A stretch of DNA of 64,000 nucleotides from Phoenix dactylifera. Its lineage: Eukaryota; Streptophyta; Magnoliopsida; Arecales; Arecaceae. Shown here one piece after another: positions 9,960 through 22,600 of this stretch. How positions within the stretch are numbered: position 1 is the stretch's first letter; every line of letters begins with the position of its first letter. The translations under genes and the position numbers were made by a program. The notes below the pieces were generated by a model. That model was given only the letters and a program-made list of their open reading frames with translations. It made no database searches and was not told the origin of the DNA. The stretch spans positions 124,001 to 188,000 of the forward strand of contig NW_024067779.1 of NCBI RefSeq assembly GCF_009389715.1. The letters are read 5' to 3'.

Positions 9960-12640
9960 TACCTTGATCATCTTCTGTAACATTAGTTCCCTCTTCAAAG
10001 CTGTTGGGATTTATGGCGAACCAAGGTGTCAGGCATCATAGGTAAGGATGCTCATTTGCTTGTTAGACCAAAATTGTCTCTCTTGAATATAATAATCGTG
10101 ATTTGGTTGATTTGGTCAGTCTTCTACTCATGTGTCTTGGATAGATGGTCAATGGAATATTCATGTTTGATACAAGCAATGTACGGTTGCTTGAGGGTGT
10201 ATATATTTGTGATCAGATTTTGCTCGAGTTTGTGCATCCTGCAAAGAACTCTTATTTGCAGAAGCAAATGTGGAACAAGTTGTGTCATTTCTGCTGAGTT
10301 CCTGCTTATGGTTTGTATGACTGCTAAGAATTCCCATCTAAGAGCTCAAATTATTGTTTTTTTTCAAGTTATAAGCAATAAAGTGAGGAAATTTCAGATC
10401 CTAAATTAATAAACTATAATAATAAATAAAATCAGTTGCTCGTAATCCTTTTACAAAAGCATATCGAACTTGTTCCTGTGAATATGGTCAAATAAACTCC
10501 ATGTACATGGACAACTATAAGCTGGCAAATTTAAAAATTTCTGCTTGATTTATTCATTAGGACTTGTTGCTGTCTTATGGTAAATGCTTAGTGGAATGTT
10601 AAGCTCTAAAAGATGTAATGGAATCCTAGGAAGATTATTATTGGATGAAACCTTCAAACCCAAGACTTCATAAGTTGTTTATGAGATACTCAACATTAAC
10701 AGCCTACTGCAGTGCATCAAATACATGTGCAGAGAAAAATGCTTAACTATGAACACAAAGCCCCTGCAGTTGCCTAGGAGACCTAAGGTTTCAATCATCC
10801 AATAACATCAGGATTACTGCTTATAACATCAAGTCATTCTTCATGAGTTGCTGCCTTTGAGAGCAATTGCTTAATGCTTGGCTCTTCTTTGGCAGACTTG
10901 CCATTGAAAGTTCATCAAGGTAGGTGTCTGGGTGGTTCAAGTTTTGGTGATAAACAGTACTTATCAAGGAGACACCTGTGTATTTGGAGCTGCAGGTATA
11001 ACTAAGTCTGGTTGGATGTAGTTCTTGCTTCATTGTTGTTTGAGAAAATTCCCCTCATCTTTCATTTGGAATGATTGCATATCTACGGCGGCAATCTAAA
11101 TATCAAATATACTCCAGAACCCCTGCCTGAACAGTTAAAGTATCAAAAGGATACCATTAAAACAAGGGAGTTATAAAAATTTCTTTTGTTCAGTTCTCTC
11201 TCCCTCTCCAAAAACAGGGAAAAAAAAAATCTTTTGCTGATTTTATTCAAGTTGTTTATTGGAGCTATATAGCTTTCGGGAAAAAGGAAAATGTTGAAAT
11301 CTTTATCATGAATTCAGTGATATGCAAAAATACGGTGTTATTTGAACAATTAAGTATCAAATGGATCCCAAGAAGCAGAACAATCAGCATCTGAATATCA
11401 AAATATTAGACTGGAAATCGGTTGTAAGGCTTTTATTCCTGGTGATGGAAGCATATGAACCATTTTTCCTGAATCAATGATTATGTTCTGAAATTATTAG
11501 CAGTTTTTCATTGGCCCAGTGATTCTCCAAACTATTCTTTGGTAATTGAAATTGTCAGGGATTATTAATTGGTTTATGAATTTTACAATTTATCCATGGA
11601 TTATCTGCGACTTGTTTAAGGGATACACTTGGATTACAAATTTGTACTGTTATCTGAACCGTTGGTGGTTCAATTGTTGCTTCATTTTTTCAAAATATCT
11701 AAATGTAGAAACATGTCAATTGAAATTTGAACCCACATTTTTTTTCTTAATATTCTCTTTCCTTTGTTATCCAATTTTCTTTTCGAAACTTTGGTGAAAC
11801 TTTGAGATTTTATTCGAACTCCAAATCTTTGCCCTCAGCTGAATTCTTCCCAAAAAACAAAACTTGTGAATATGGTGGTGCATGTTGCAAAAATTCACAT
11901 TATGAATGATAGCGGACATATTAAAGTAAAGCAAAAGACTTAAAATAAAGTAAAGCACTCTAATAAATCCAGCTTTTCCAACAACGATTTTTTTTTACCA
12001 TGTGGGTATTTAGGTGATGAATGAATTCACCTCAGAATTATACTTCTTACACGATATTTCGATAGTTTTTCATAGATAACTAGAAACATTATAAAGGAGG
12101 GGCATAAAACCTAGATAGATAAATCAACATTTATACATCAAAGGAAGGGACAAAAATAGGAGCCATGAAATCAGAAATTAGTGACATTTTCTCTTTTTAT
12201 ATAAATCAAAGAGTAATGAAGATTTCTCACAAGTACCTGAATTCAATTGAGAAAACTCTAGAATGGATAATTTTGTACCTTCCAATGCATCGAAAAAGCC
12301 CTAAATCGAATCCGAGAAAAAGGGGCACGCGAAGTTGGGTGAAATGGAGAGAGCCAACCGAAAAACTAAGGGAGGTGTTTGTAATTTTTTCTCTTTAAAT
12401 GGAGCTATATTTAAAACGTTCCATTGATAGGAGCACTTGTGGGAATTACATGGGAGTACTTTTATTGTTTACTCCCTCGATCATATAAAAATTACATATA
12501 AGTGGGACGTACTAGCCCGAGCTTTATAGGAGTACTTTTACGAATATAAATATTATACTCAACTTAGACCCGGCTAGCGGAGTACCGGAACAATGGCTAT
12601 ATGCGTGATTTAAATATCACATCGGTTATTCCCCCTTTTC
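9960..12640. other. 3'UTR then intergenic DNA
   Basis: The first few hundred bases are probably the peptidase gene's 3'UTR. The rest is AT-rich and I see no supported gene. Around 12440-12590 a motif ACTCCCTCGATCATATAAAAA recalls a Stowaway-type MITE end, but no partner end is clear. Confidence 0.4.
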
Positions 12641-12662
12641 AAGAGCGAGGGAGGTTGCGTCC

Positions 12663-13621
12663 ATGGCAGAAGAATCCAAAGGTGAGATTTTTATCCTATT
12701 ATCTCAGCTCAAATTCTAGGTTTTTCGGTTCCATGTCTTTCCCTTCTCCCCTATATCAAGTTTCTCTTTTTTGGTTTCCAGTCTCCATCGAATTCTAGGG
12801 TTTCCATTTGATTTTCGAATTTCCGGTGGATTATAGGGTTTTCATTTGATTTCTGATTTCCAGTCAGTTTTACGGTCTTTTTAACAATTTTTTTTTATCT
12901 TGTAACTCGCCTCCAGATTTTTCTATCTATCTTGATTGCCCGTTAGCTTCATTTTTTGTTTTGTTCCCGTATTTTATTGGGAATTTATCCGTGCAAGCAA
13001 TTTGGTGATTCTTATACTGATCTTTTAGCTTCCTTTCTGTTAGATAGTTCTTGATTATATGAATTCCAGGCTTTTGTTTTAACTTCTGGACCTTTGTCTG
13101 GGCTGTAGGATCTTTTAATCCTTTTTTCATCTGGATTATTAGGTCGTGGTTCATGGATTTAGTTATATAACGGACTGAAACATGAGAAAGTTATCCACTT
13201 TAATGTTTCTTCTTTAAAGTTAGTGATATATCAGATTGAAACATGATAAAGTTACCAACTTTAATGTTGCTTCTTTAAATTTATGCAACCAGATGCTTGT
13301 GATGCTAATAAAGCTGTTGAAGTGATCAAGATGCAGAAAACAAGCGACATGGCGGAGATGGAAGTGGGTCCATTGATCCAGGTTAAGGTCCTCTTCTTTG
13401 CGAGAGCTCGAGAACTTACTGGATTGACTGATATATCTCTTCTAATGCCACCACGAAGCACAGCCCGAGACTGTATGAGTAAGCTTTTAAATAAGTTTCC
13501 GAAATTAGAGGAAATATATAACTCCATGGTTGTGGCACTGAATGAAGAGTATGCTCCAGAATCAACAGTTTTGAGAAACAGTGATGAGTTAGCAATTATT
13601 CCACCAATTAGCGGAGGCTAA
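12663..13621 (+). CDS. CNX7: molybdopterin synthase sulfur carrier (small) subunit
   Basis: This ubiquitin-fold protein carries a C-terminal thiocarboxylate. With the large subunit CNX6 it inserts two sulfurs into precursor Z (cPMP) to make molybdopterin in the cytosol. Exon 1 is 12663-12681 (MAEESK plus one base, donor GGTGAG). Exon 2 is 13293-13621, after acceptor CAACCAG. The join is in frame and gives 115 aa. The core runs IQVKVLFFARARELTGLTD, then a linker, VVALNEEYAPES, and ends DELAIIPPISGG, keeping the essential terminal Gly-Gly. The N-terminal extension of about 32 residues before the core is a little long. The internal Met (MAEMEVGPL) at 13350 is an alternative start if exon 1 is not used. 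The short exon 1 is inferred from splice signals and frame. Confidence 0.9.
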
Positions 13622-14457
13622 ATAACATCATGGGAACAAATGCTTGGTTTTTGTATCATTGTTGAATCTTATTGCAAATGGTTGCCGTTAAAAGATTATG
13701 TTCTTTGATCATATCTATTAATTCTGTTATGTTCTCATGGAGAAGGATTGTCAGAATTTACCTTCCATCTTGTAATGGAAATTTGCTCAAATACTGTTGT
13801 TTATAGAAGGCAAATATAATGTGGAGGATTCTTTTTATTTTTCTTTTTTTTTAATGAGGCATTTTTAAAAAGCTTTAGTTAAGTTTTTCATGTCATGCTC
13901 AAGGCTCTTGCAAAATGCCTTGAGGCTTATGAAAAATGATACAAGGCAAGTTATAAATATCATAAGAGAGGTTTGTGTGAATTTATGTCTAGTAGACTAA
14001 TTATGACTGATGTCTTGTTGTAATATGAGAGGAGGCATGCACATTAGGCTTGGAGTTTTCTCATTCATGCCCTTTTTTATGCCAAAGATGGGAAAAAGCT
14101 TATAAAACCAATTGTTAATAAAGATGGGAAGAAGCACTTCAAACCATTTGTCAATAAATTGAAACTTACGCCACAAACCTGCCAATGCATTAAGAACAAA
14201 AGGTCCCGGTGTATGGGCCAGGACTAGCAGTAGGTTGAAAAGGAGAAAAAAGAAAAATAAAGTAGAACTGAAAAATCAGGTGTCTGGGATAGGCATTTTT
14301 GAAAACTAGGATCTTCTTCCTTTTCCAAAGGCAAAATACTTCCATCCACAGTAGTGTAAAACAGTTGATATCATCAACCACCTCACTTTAATTCTTGTTT
14401 GATTATTGTATCTAGACTCATGTTTCAAACTTAATGATGTAAAATATATGTTTGTCT
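13622..14457. other. 3'UTR and intergenic DNA
   Basis: This follows the CNX7 stop codon and probably includes its 3'UTR (to roughly 13800). I recognise nothing else here. Confidence 0.35.
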
Positions 14458-14645
14458 ACAATGACAGTTTTCATCGGGCATTGTAGTTTGTGATCTTGAC
14501 AAAAGTTTCTGCAACCTAGGTATTATGGGTTCAAGACATGAAAACAATCTTTTCACATGCGGAGGTAAGGCTGCGTACGTCTGACACTCCCAAGACCTTG
14601 GAGTGGTAGGAACCTCTTGCACTAGGAGGTCTTCTTCTTTTTAAA
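14458..14645 (+). mobile_element. Au-type tRNA-derived SINE
   Basis: The segment contains GGGTTCAAGAC (a pol III B-box, near 14527), followed by GAAAACAATCTTTTCACATGC and GGTAAGGCTGCGTACGTC, and ends with a GGAACCTCTTGCACTAGGAG-type tail. This order is the hallmark of plant Au SINEs as I recall them. The 5' part is diverged. No target duplication was identified. Confidence 0.6.
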
Positions 14646-15706
14646 AGAGATATAGAGAGAGACTTCTAATTGCCAAGCAGAGAGATGTTACCAATAGGAT
14701 CAGTCCTAGGTCACATATAACCAAGTGTACGACAACACCTATTTTCCTTACCCTGCCCTTCTTTTGATGTGTTCTTTTTAGATTTTCAAATCTTTCAGGA
14801 AAATCCATGAGGTCTATGCCTCGTTTCATAATGAATCTGAGTTCCTTTGCATTTTAGAAATTGGCCAAAGGCTTATACTTATTTCATATCTCATGATAAG
14901 GTAATGAAAAGAAAGCACTGGCAATTTCTTTTCTAAGGATCAATTGGCTTATAGTTTTGATGGATTTTGGTATAATAATCTTTGAGAAGATTTGACGGGC
15001 TCTTATTTTAGATATATACTAAATTGATATGTCAGTATTATGCAATTAATTTTTATTTATATAACCTTAGGATCTATTTTCTTTCTTTATTGTTCAGAAT
15101 AGGACATCTAATTGTTTACCTTAAAAAAAGGTGACTTCATGAATAAGGAGGGATTCAAAAATATTTAAATGCCAATTTGGACCCCTTAAGAAAAAAACTT
15201 TAAGAGACCCTTGACTTGCATAAAATTCTTGCAACCTTTTAGGAGGCAGCATGTAATTTTGTATTAATCATAAAAATCCAAGAGTCTTTCTTTAATTCGT
15301 TTTCAATAACATTCAACAGCTTTTTTTTTTCTTAGTAGTTTCTTCTCTGTCCTTCTTGTCTGATTTTTGTCACCCATTTGTTTTAGGCCTGTTTATATGT
15401 GCTTCTCTCTCTCCCCCCCTCTCTCTCTCTCTGTCTCTGCGCGTGCATTCATGCGTGTTCTATGTGTTTCCATATTAGATTTTCTGTGCTTTTCTGGAGG
15501 TGTAATTCTTTAATCTCTTTGTTATTCAGTAACTTTTTGGTTCTGTTAAGTTTCTTAGCTCCTGGTTTCCATTCTGTTTGTGCCCCTGCACTCAATTGTA
15601 CAAGGTGGTTCTAAATGATTTTTTCGGTTTACTCTATACATGCAGTACCTTTCTTTATCTTAGGTGTGATTTTTTCTGTTTGTAATATATGCATAGGACA
15701 GAATCG

Positions 15707-15710
<4 letters not shown>

Positions 15711-15747
<37 letters not shown>
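15711..15747. repeat. (AT)n microsatellite
   Basis: A run of uninterrupted AT dinucleotides of about 37 bp. Confidence 0.95.
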
Positions 15748-15750
<3 letters not shown>

Positions 15751-15902
15751 CCTGGTTATTTTTTAAAAGTTGCTTACTTTTTCCTCAAACACTTGGCATT
15801 TGCTAGCTGCCAGTTGATGGTAGGATCCAAATAACTGATTGGAGCTAATGCTGTAAGATTTGTTGTAGTATTGTTTATGTCTATTATTTTTTCTTAATTG
15901 TT

Positions 15903-16160
15903 AAAGGCTTAAACCCTAATGAATGTGATCATTATGAACAAGTTAGTCTGCTGAATTTGAACTAGTCCCGTCATGCAGAGCGCCGAGACTAGTTTAAAGA
16001 TGGGTGCTAATAGAACCATCAGTCAATATTAATCAGTAACAATATGTACAAATATATGAGCAGAAAAAATAGAAAAAATAAAAACTACTAGTCATATACC
16101 ATGGACTAACACATAGACTAATTTTAGATGATTAAAGTGCGCGATTGGAGCTGCTTCTAC
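15903..16160. repeat. diverged direct repeat, copy 1
   Basis: The order TAAACCCTAA, AAGTTAGTCTG, GTCATGCAG, GAGACTAGTT, ATCAGTCAATA and CATATACCATGGACTAAC recurs with substitutions and small gaps at about 16495-16750. The two copies are separated by about 340 bp. Origin is unknown; possibly a low-copy element or its terminal repeats. Confidence 0.5.
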
Positions 16161-16494
16161 TTTGAATTTTATTTTTGAAAATAATGTCAACTCTTCAAGC
16201 TAAAGAATAGCAATTAATGATGTGCAAAAAATAGCAGAGCTATCTGAATAATTAAAGTATCAAAAAGTTAGGAGACGCTGTTGTAGTTTATCATCGGAGG
16301 ACTTACATGTAAAAGTTCTCGCGTTAAGTTCGAACTTGTCTCGGCAGACAGATTGCCGAGGCTGCTTCGAGCTTTTGGTCTAATTTTATGGATAACCCGC
16401 TAGGGAATGTTAATATTGCATACAAGTTAAGGAGTTAGATATGAACTAGTGCTTGCCAGGCCTAGCACAATCTTTTTATGAGTCCTTTTATGGA

Positions 16495-16750
16495 GTAAAC
16501 CCTAAAGAATATGCATTCTACAAATAAGTTGGTCTGTCGAACTTGAGTTAGCCTTCGCATGCGGAGTGCCGGGACTAGTTAAAAGAAGGGTGGCAAAAAA
16601 ATCATCAGTCAATACTACTCAACAATCATAAATACAGCTATTAGTAGACAAAATAAATAAATTAAAATTGGAATTAAAAATATCAAATCATATATACCAT
16701 GGACTAACCTGTAGGGCAAGAAGTTCCCTAAATGCAACCATGTCACTAAG
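16495..16750. repeat. diverged direct repeat, copy 2
   Basis: Partner of 15903-16160: TAAACCCTAA, AAGTTGGTCTG, CGCATGCGGAG, GGGACTAGTT, ATCAGTCAATA and ATACCATGGACTAAC in the same order. Confidence 0.5.
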
Positions 16751-16885
16751 ATAAGGAAAATTTTAGATGATACCATGGGTTTCTTCAAGAGTTGCTTCTA
16801 CTTTTCTATTTTATTCTTTTTTTTCCCTTGAGAAATACCATGGGGAAATCTCTGCTAGAAATTGAATCTTGGGCCTCTTTAGGTA

Positions 16886-17276
16886 TGAGAATCCGTACGG
16901 TCGTGTATATAGTCCCATATTACCTATGCACTGAGTAGATATTGGATACTTCTACAGAGCTAAAGAACCCAAATAACACCTTCCGGCTAATCTTTTCGGA
17001 TGAGGTCCTGGGTTGTAACAAATAACTTATGTGGGCTGGGGGACACTGTAGTATGGGTTCATGAGAGCTAATCACAGACCGATCATGGTGTTTGTGATTA
17101 GATTTGAATGGATTTGGGCCTTTAGATGAGGATGTCATGATTTAGATGGAAGGAGTGTGTGAGAATCCGTGCGGGAGTCCTACATCAGGTATACGTTGGA
17201 TAGATCTTGTATACTTGTATAAGGCCAAGGAACCCAAGTAACATCTTCTAGCTAATCTTTTTTCGGGGGTTGTGAT
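16886..17276 (+). mobile_element. TRIM-like element with two terminal repeats
   Basis: Two related segments in the same orientation, 16886-17020 and 17158-17276, both begin TGAGAATCCGT and share CCAAATAACACCTTC/CCAAGTAACATCTTC, GCTAATCTTTT and GGGTTGTAACA/GGGTTGTGATA. They flank about 137 bp of non-coding sequence whose start (AACTTATGTGGGCTGGGGG) matches the internal start of the copy at 4576. This is the layout of a miniature terminal-repeat retrotransposon. A clean 5-bp target duplication is not visible. It lies about 280 bp downstream of the polygalacturonase stop codon. Confidence 0.6.
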
Positions 17277-17557
17277 AGTAGGGTTGAAGTTGCTTCTACT
17301 TTTCTCTGCACCTTCCATGTACAGGCACACAAATATTTGCTGCTTAAACTACCTGAACTCATAACACTTTGCAGTAAGCCCATACATAATATATTCCAAT
17401 CAATACATGAAAACGAACTCCATGAGGGCGCCCAAGCATGACTAAATCCCCACAACAGTCACACATATGAAAAAAATAAAGGGCTGACCATATGGGTCTT
17501 GAGCTCTGTCCATGTTTATTGTGTCTCTAAATTGCTATAGCTGAAGCACTAATAAGT

Positions 17558-19442
17558 TCAGCAAACTAATCTAAGGTTCTCTTTGACGGACTGAGGCTCC
17601 CCTTCCTGCAAGCAAGAGATGGGTGGAATTGTTAGTGTCTCCATGCTCCCATAGGCATTCCAACAAAAGGGGTCATCCACCAACTCTCCATCAAATGGGA
17701 GCAGCTCCACCTCAGACATGGTGATGTTGGTACACGGCACGGTGTCGCTGCATGCAAAGTGTATCGGCGGGCTCCTAACATCATACGTCCCCTTTATGTT
17801 CATGTACGAGACGTCCGTTACGTAGACCGCCGATGTTTGATTCATGCACTGCTTGGTTAGGCAGTAATACTGGTCTATGATGATGCAGTTCCTTACATTC
17901 TCCATGATGACGTTCTCAAAGCTAATGCTTGTTACTGAGCCCATCCCACCCTGCCATGTCTTGATCCTGACCCCATTATCAGAGTTCCTAATCACTGCAT
18001 TCTTGACGCTTATGTTCGAAACGCAAGCCTGCGAGTTGTGCACGCCGAGGCTCCCGATACTGTGTGATATCATTTGGATAATTGGATTGCAATGAGAAGA
18101 TCATAGCAACAGATAGGTGGCAAAGAATTTAAATTCTGTATGAGAAGTTGGAGTACCTTATGCCATGGCTAGGCCCACAGGTAACATTTTCTATGTCGAC
18201 ATTAGAACAACCAGTACCGATGGAAATGCAGTCATCACCTGTTTTGATCGTCGAACACTCTGTTTAATAAATAATGTTTGCCGCTTGAAATGAATTCATT
18301 GTGTGATTGAGCTAAGGAGAGCTGTTACCATTGCCTATCATGGAATTGTAGATGCTGACAGACTTTGTGTTCTCGATGTGGATACCATCAGTGTTAGGAC
18401 TAAGGGCTGGGGAATTTATTTTGATGCCTTCTATGTGCACTCCTTCGCAGCCATCAAATTTGATATGGAATTGAGGGCTGTTCTCGATCCGTAGGTCCTT
18501 CACAGTAAGATTACTGCTCATGAAGAACCTAATCAACTGTAAAAAGGAAAAGAGAAACCAAAAGTTTAAAGAGTTTTTTACACTGTTAAAATGAAACCCA
18601 ATATGATTGGAAAGATCCAAAGAAACAGAAACAAATTATACTGAAATCGGTGCTTACCGCCGGGCTATCGCAAGGTCCAGGCAATGTAGTACCATGTGGC
18701 CCCTGATTTGGTATTAGATTAAAGAATTAGTTCTCAACGAGGCTAGACTCCTACTTACATAATTTGCATGAGATCAAGAGTGTGACATACTCTGTGAGGT
18801 TTACATGGGAGGTTCCACCAATCCTCGCCATTGCCTTCGATGGTTCCTTCTCCCCTCAGAGTCAACCCATCGAGTTTATAGAACACAAGCCACTGGTGCT
18901 TGCTATCAGATGCCGGCCAGCAGTCAGGACCATCAGGGGGCATCAGTACTCCATCCACCTATACTAGTACAGCTACTATAAGAACTCAGTTCAATCTGAG
19001 AGAGAGAATGAGGCATTGCTGAGGGACTTAAAGTCTATATGCTTACCTGAAACACAAACCCGGGCTTGCATGGCCCTGAAAAGATTGTGGAAGTGATCAT
19101 GAAGTCGCCATCTGATGGCACAAGAAGTATGCCGGATTCAGCGGCACACGCAGCCTTCCAAGCTGCTCGAAAGGCTTGGGTGTCATCGGTGGATCCATCG
19201 CCAGCAGCCCCGAAAGACCTCACATCAAAAACACAAGGCTCCGAACTAGAATTATAGAAGTTATCACTAGCTGTTGGAGGATCAGCAGGGGAGAGCTGAG
19301 GGGGCTGAGAGATGTAGTTTCCACTCTCTTCATGACTTTTCTTGTGCTTGTGGAAATGTTTCCTTCCACTTGAGCTCTGAAGACTTAATAGCAGGAATGT
19401 GATCGCTGTCAAAATGGAAAATGACACACGAAATATCGCCAT
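17558..19442 (-). CDS. polygalacturonase, glycoside hydrolase family 28
   Basis: The enzyme hydrolyses alpha-1,4 bonds of pectic polygalacturonan in the cell wall. Six exons on the minus strand are 19442-19047, 18958-18791, 18702-18658, 18536-18329, 18238-18157 and 18059-17558. All have GT-AG ends and join in phase to 466 aa. The N-terminus ([19 protein letters not shown]) is a signal peptide, followed by a His/Lys-rich linker and [19 protein letters not shown], the family's start. Catalytic and substrate motifs appear in order: [26 protein letters not shown] and VRIKTWQGG. Late Cys residues match plant clades related to At1g48100-like enzymes. Nothing is missing. The start is the only ATG ahead of the signal peptide, about 185 bp below a TATA box. 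Confidence 0.95.
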
Positions 19443-19625
19443 GAGCTTCAGAGAATAAGAGGAACAATAGTTAAGGGACTTGGAAGATTTGAATTGAACG
19501 AGAGAAAAGGAGAGGAGGGAAAGAAAGTAGTATAGCTGGTAGAGGGGAGTAAATTGAAGGGAAGGAGTTTAGTGCTGAGAGGTGAAGGCTATCACAGGGT
19601 CAGGGTGCTATGTATGCCTCTGGGG

Positions 19626-19631
19626 TTTATA
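19626..19631 (-). promoter_or_regulatory. TATA box of the polygalacturonase gene
   Basis: Reading the minus strand, TATAAA lies in a GC-rich context (CCCTTATAAACCCC), about 185 bp upstream of the start codon. This implies a 5'UTR of about 150 bp. The position is seen; the role is inferred. Confidence 0.65.
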
Positions 19632-19699
19632 AGGGGGCAAAAGACTCCCCATGAGAGGGCGACATGTGTCTTATTGATTGGATCATCATTGTCTAATGT

Positions 19700-22600
19700 T
19701 CTGCTCCACTTCACATGAATCTATAGAATCTCTCTCGCTCTCTGCGCTTTTAGGCCTTGGTCTGAATGTGACAAAGACTATTCGCCATTCTCTTGGCTTC
19801 CAGACAAAAGACTACGCTTTCCAACTATAGACTTGTGTTGAAGAACAGGGCATGAGGTTATATTATTAGTAAGTGGGGGTACAAGACGACTCATATAGGT
19901 TATTTTCAAAATTTGAGTAGAACGGTAGAAGCTTCTAGGGATTCACAAGTGGTTATTATAGTTGGCTTTTTTGTTTTTCTTTTTGTAGCATCACATTTTA
20001 GAATAATGTTTCAAGAGGAAGCAGAAGATATATAGAGCTCATGACACACTAAAGTTGCACTGCCTTCATTACAATTTAGGAAACAAATTGAACAAGTTAA
20101 ATTGGATATGCTTACCAGCAAGTGATACGTATTAAAATGCAATGCAGTGAAGTTCTTTTTCTTGTAAATTGAAGTTCTTCATTTAAGTTTCGCAAGCACC
20201 GCCGACTACATTTTGGTTTTTTATGAACGTAAATGATTAAAAAAAAGGCATGCAACTTTAGCATATAATGACACATCTTTAAGGGTAGTGTCATCATTTA
20301 CATAACACTGTCTTTTGTTATTATCTGTAAAATTGCGGTTCATGTAATATTTTTAGTCTGGCCATGTATCATGCTCCCATTACCCATTACACTGATATAA
20401 ACTGAGGTTACAGTATATGACGATGATGATGATGATGAAGCTATTACTATGACATATATTGAGAAGCAATTACTTTTTTTTTATTGAAATAGTGCTATGC
20501 ACCAAAGATTTATTAAAATCCAGCATATTTCAAGGTTCAGTATTCTCATTTGAAGAGAAACGTAGGAATATGGAGGATTCCACAAAGAAAGAATGAAAGA
20601 GATCGATGGGGGCCTTAGAAGAAACAGTGGTGGCAAGAAGAGAGTCCCGTGACCTTAGGTCGTACTTCTGCCTCTCTCGTGGCCGAGAGCGCAGCAAAAG
20701 GTGGCGAGAAGAGACAACAGAATTTAACGAGTCACGGGCCGGCCGGGTCTCCGCATGACGAGATCGACTGAAAACTCCTTTACCTTGGCGTCCTCTCACA
20801 TGCCCTGACACAAAAGACTAATAAGAATAGCAGTTTGAATCAGCACGTGATTAAGAAAAAGATTGGAGAGAGAGAGAGAGAGAGATAGGGGAAAGGCAAT
20901 TCAACTCCAAGAGTTAATCATGAGAGAATATTAAGCTATAAATGAAAAAAATATAATCATATAGACTTCTCTCATTAAACTAGTAGACATGATCATAACA
21001 ATGATACTGATGCAGCCACATACAATGAATTTTACAACCAAAGTGTGATGTGTGGATGTCTTCTAACTTTAATTCAATCAAAGCTTGTCCAGGAGCACGC
21101 ACTGGGATCGCAAAGATTCTTATTCTCATAAACACTTTTTTTTTTTGTTGAGGAAAGAACTACTATTTGTCAGTACTATCTGCATCCACCACCTTTTGTT
21201 TGAAAAATTGAAGGGGTCAGGTGCGTATTCTTTATGTAGCCATAGATATGGCTGTGGTCTTGCTCACGGATGCTAGAGGGGCTGCATAAAAGCTAATAAT
21301 TGTGTCTGTTTCTGAAGGTCACGGATGAATTGGATGATGTTAGGGATGATGCTTGTGATTTTTTTCCCCCTTTTGTTTTCGAAATGCTTGTGTAGCTATC
21401 ACCAATGGGCTGTCATGGTGGTTGGGCTCCCTCTCCTTTATTTAATAGCTCTAAGCTTAGCTTTTCAAGAAACTGATTCTTCCTCCCATACTTCACATGA
21501 AAGATTCTGAAATTCCAAGCTGATCTCTCTCACCCACCACCCATGCTGGTGCGGTCTTTTTGGTTCACGGGTCTATGTGATATGGAGTTACGGACAGGTA
21601 AAAGGACAATAGGAAGTGTATCATAATATAAGGCTGGAACTCTTCATTTCAAGACATTTAGTAGTACATCAGATTGCCACAAAGCTAGTTTTCATTAGCA
21701 GTGTTCAGAGGGAGGATCTATATATATATATATATGCCTTCAGTTGTTGAAGCATAAGGTGGGGGGTGGGGTTTGGTTGTAGCTATGGAAAGTATATATG
21801 TAGGTCCATTTAAGGATATGGCATCTATTCACATGGACGGTGATTGATGTCGGCGGTACAATTAATTCATATCAGAGTAGTACCATTAATTCATTTGATG
21901 ATTCAAGACTTATATGGGGCTTGGTACATCGATCATGCTATGTATTCCAAATTCCAATACTTGAAATCAGAACTTCAAAATCAGAATTTTGAAAATAAAT
22001 AAATAAATTAAATGATCGATTTAAATGCTCAACATGTAGTTGATCATAGGTGGGTGGGAGTAATTAGATTCCTTAATTATGTTACAAATTAATGTCAAAT
22101 TTATTGTATATATATGTTAGGGGTGCTTTGGTTTTGTCGTAGGTAGGTGGAGGTAAGAATTTTTTTACATACTTATAATGTGAATGCTTAATTCTTATAT
22201 ATGAATGTACAGTTCCGATATATGCATTATAGAAAATATATGAGCTTGATTATGCATAGAAAATGACAGTAATATTGCATGTTGTGATGTGAACATGATG
22301 TGAACATGTTGTGCGTGTATGTTATAGAAAATATAAGAGTTCACATTACGGTTAGAAATTGATAATATTTTGCATTCTATAATATAAGAATGTCAAGTTA
22401 TTTAACTAATAAATGAGACTAACTTAGCTAGGTTATTGGGTGGGTTGATTTGATTGGCTACGTTATTATCGATTGCCCTATCATAGGCTGAAAATATAGT
22501 ATTATCGGCATGATCAATTGCCTTGCCACAGGCAGAAAATGTGACAGTGGTTTAGTCTAAAGCCGAAGATAACATAATATAATCAATATGCATTCTTGAC

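Larger units (their letters stand above)
14646..16885. other. intergenic DNA with repeats
   Basis: No gene is seen. It holds a CT/GT-rich tract near 15405-15445, an AT microsatellite and a pair of diverged direct repeats, annotated separately. Confidence 0.4.

Noticed and set aside
12440-12590. Stowaway MITE
   Set aside because: Only one end-like motif was seen; no partner end or TA duplication.
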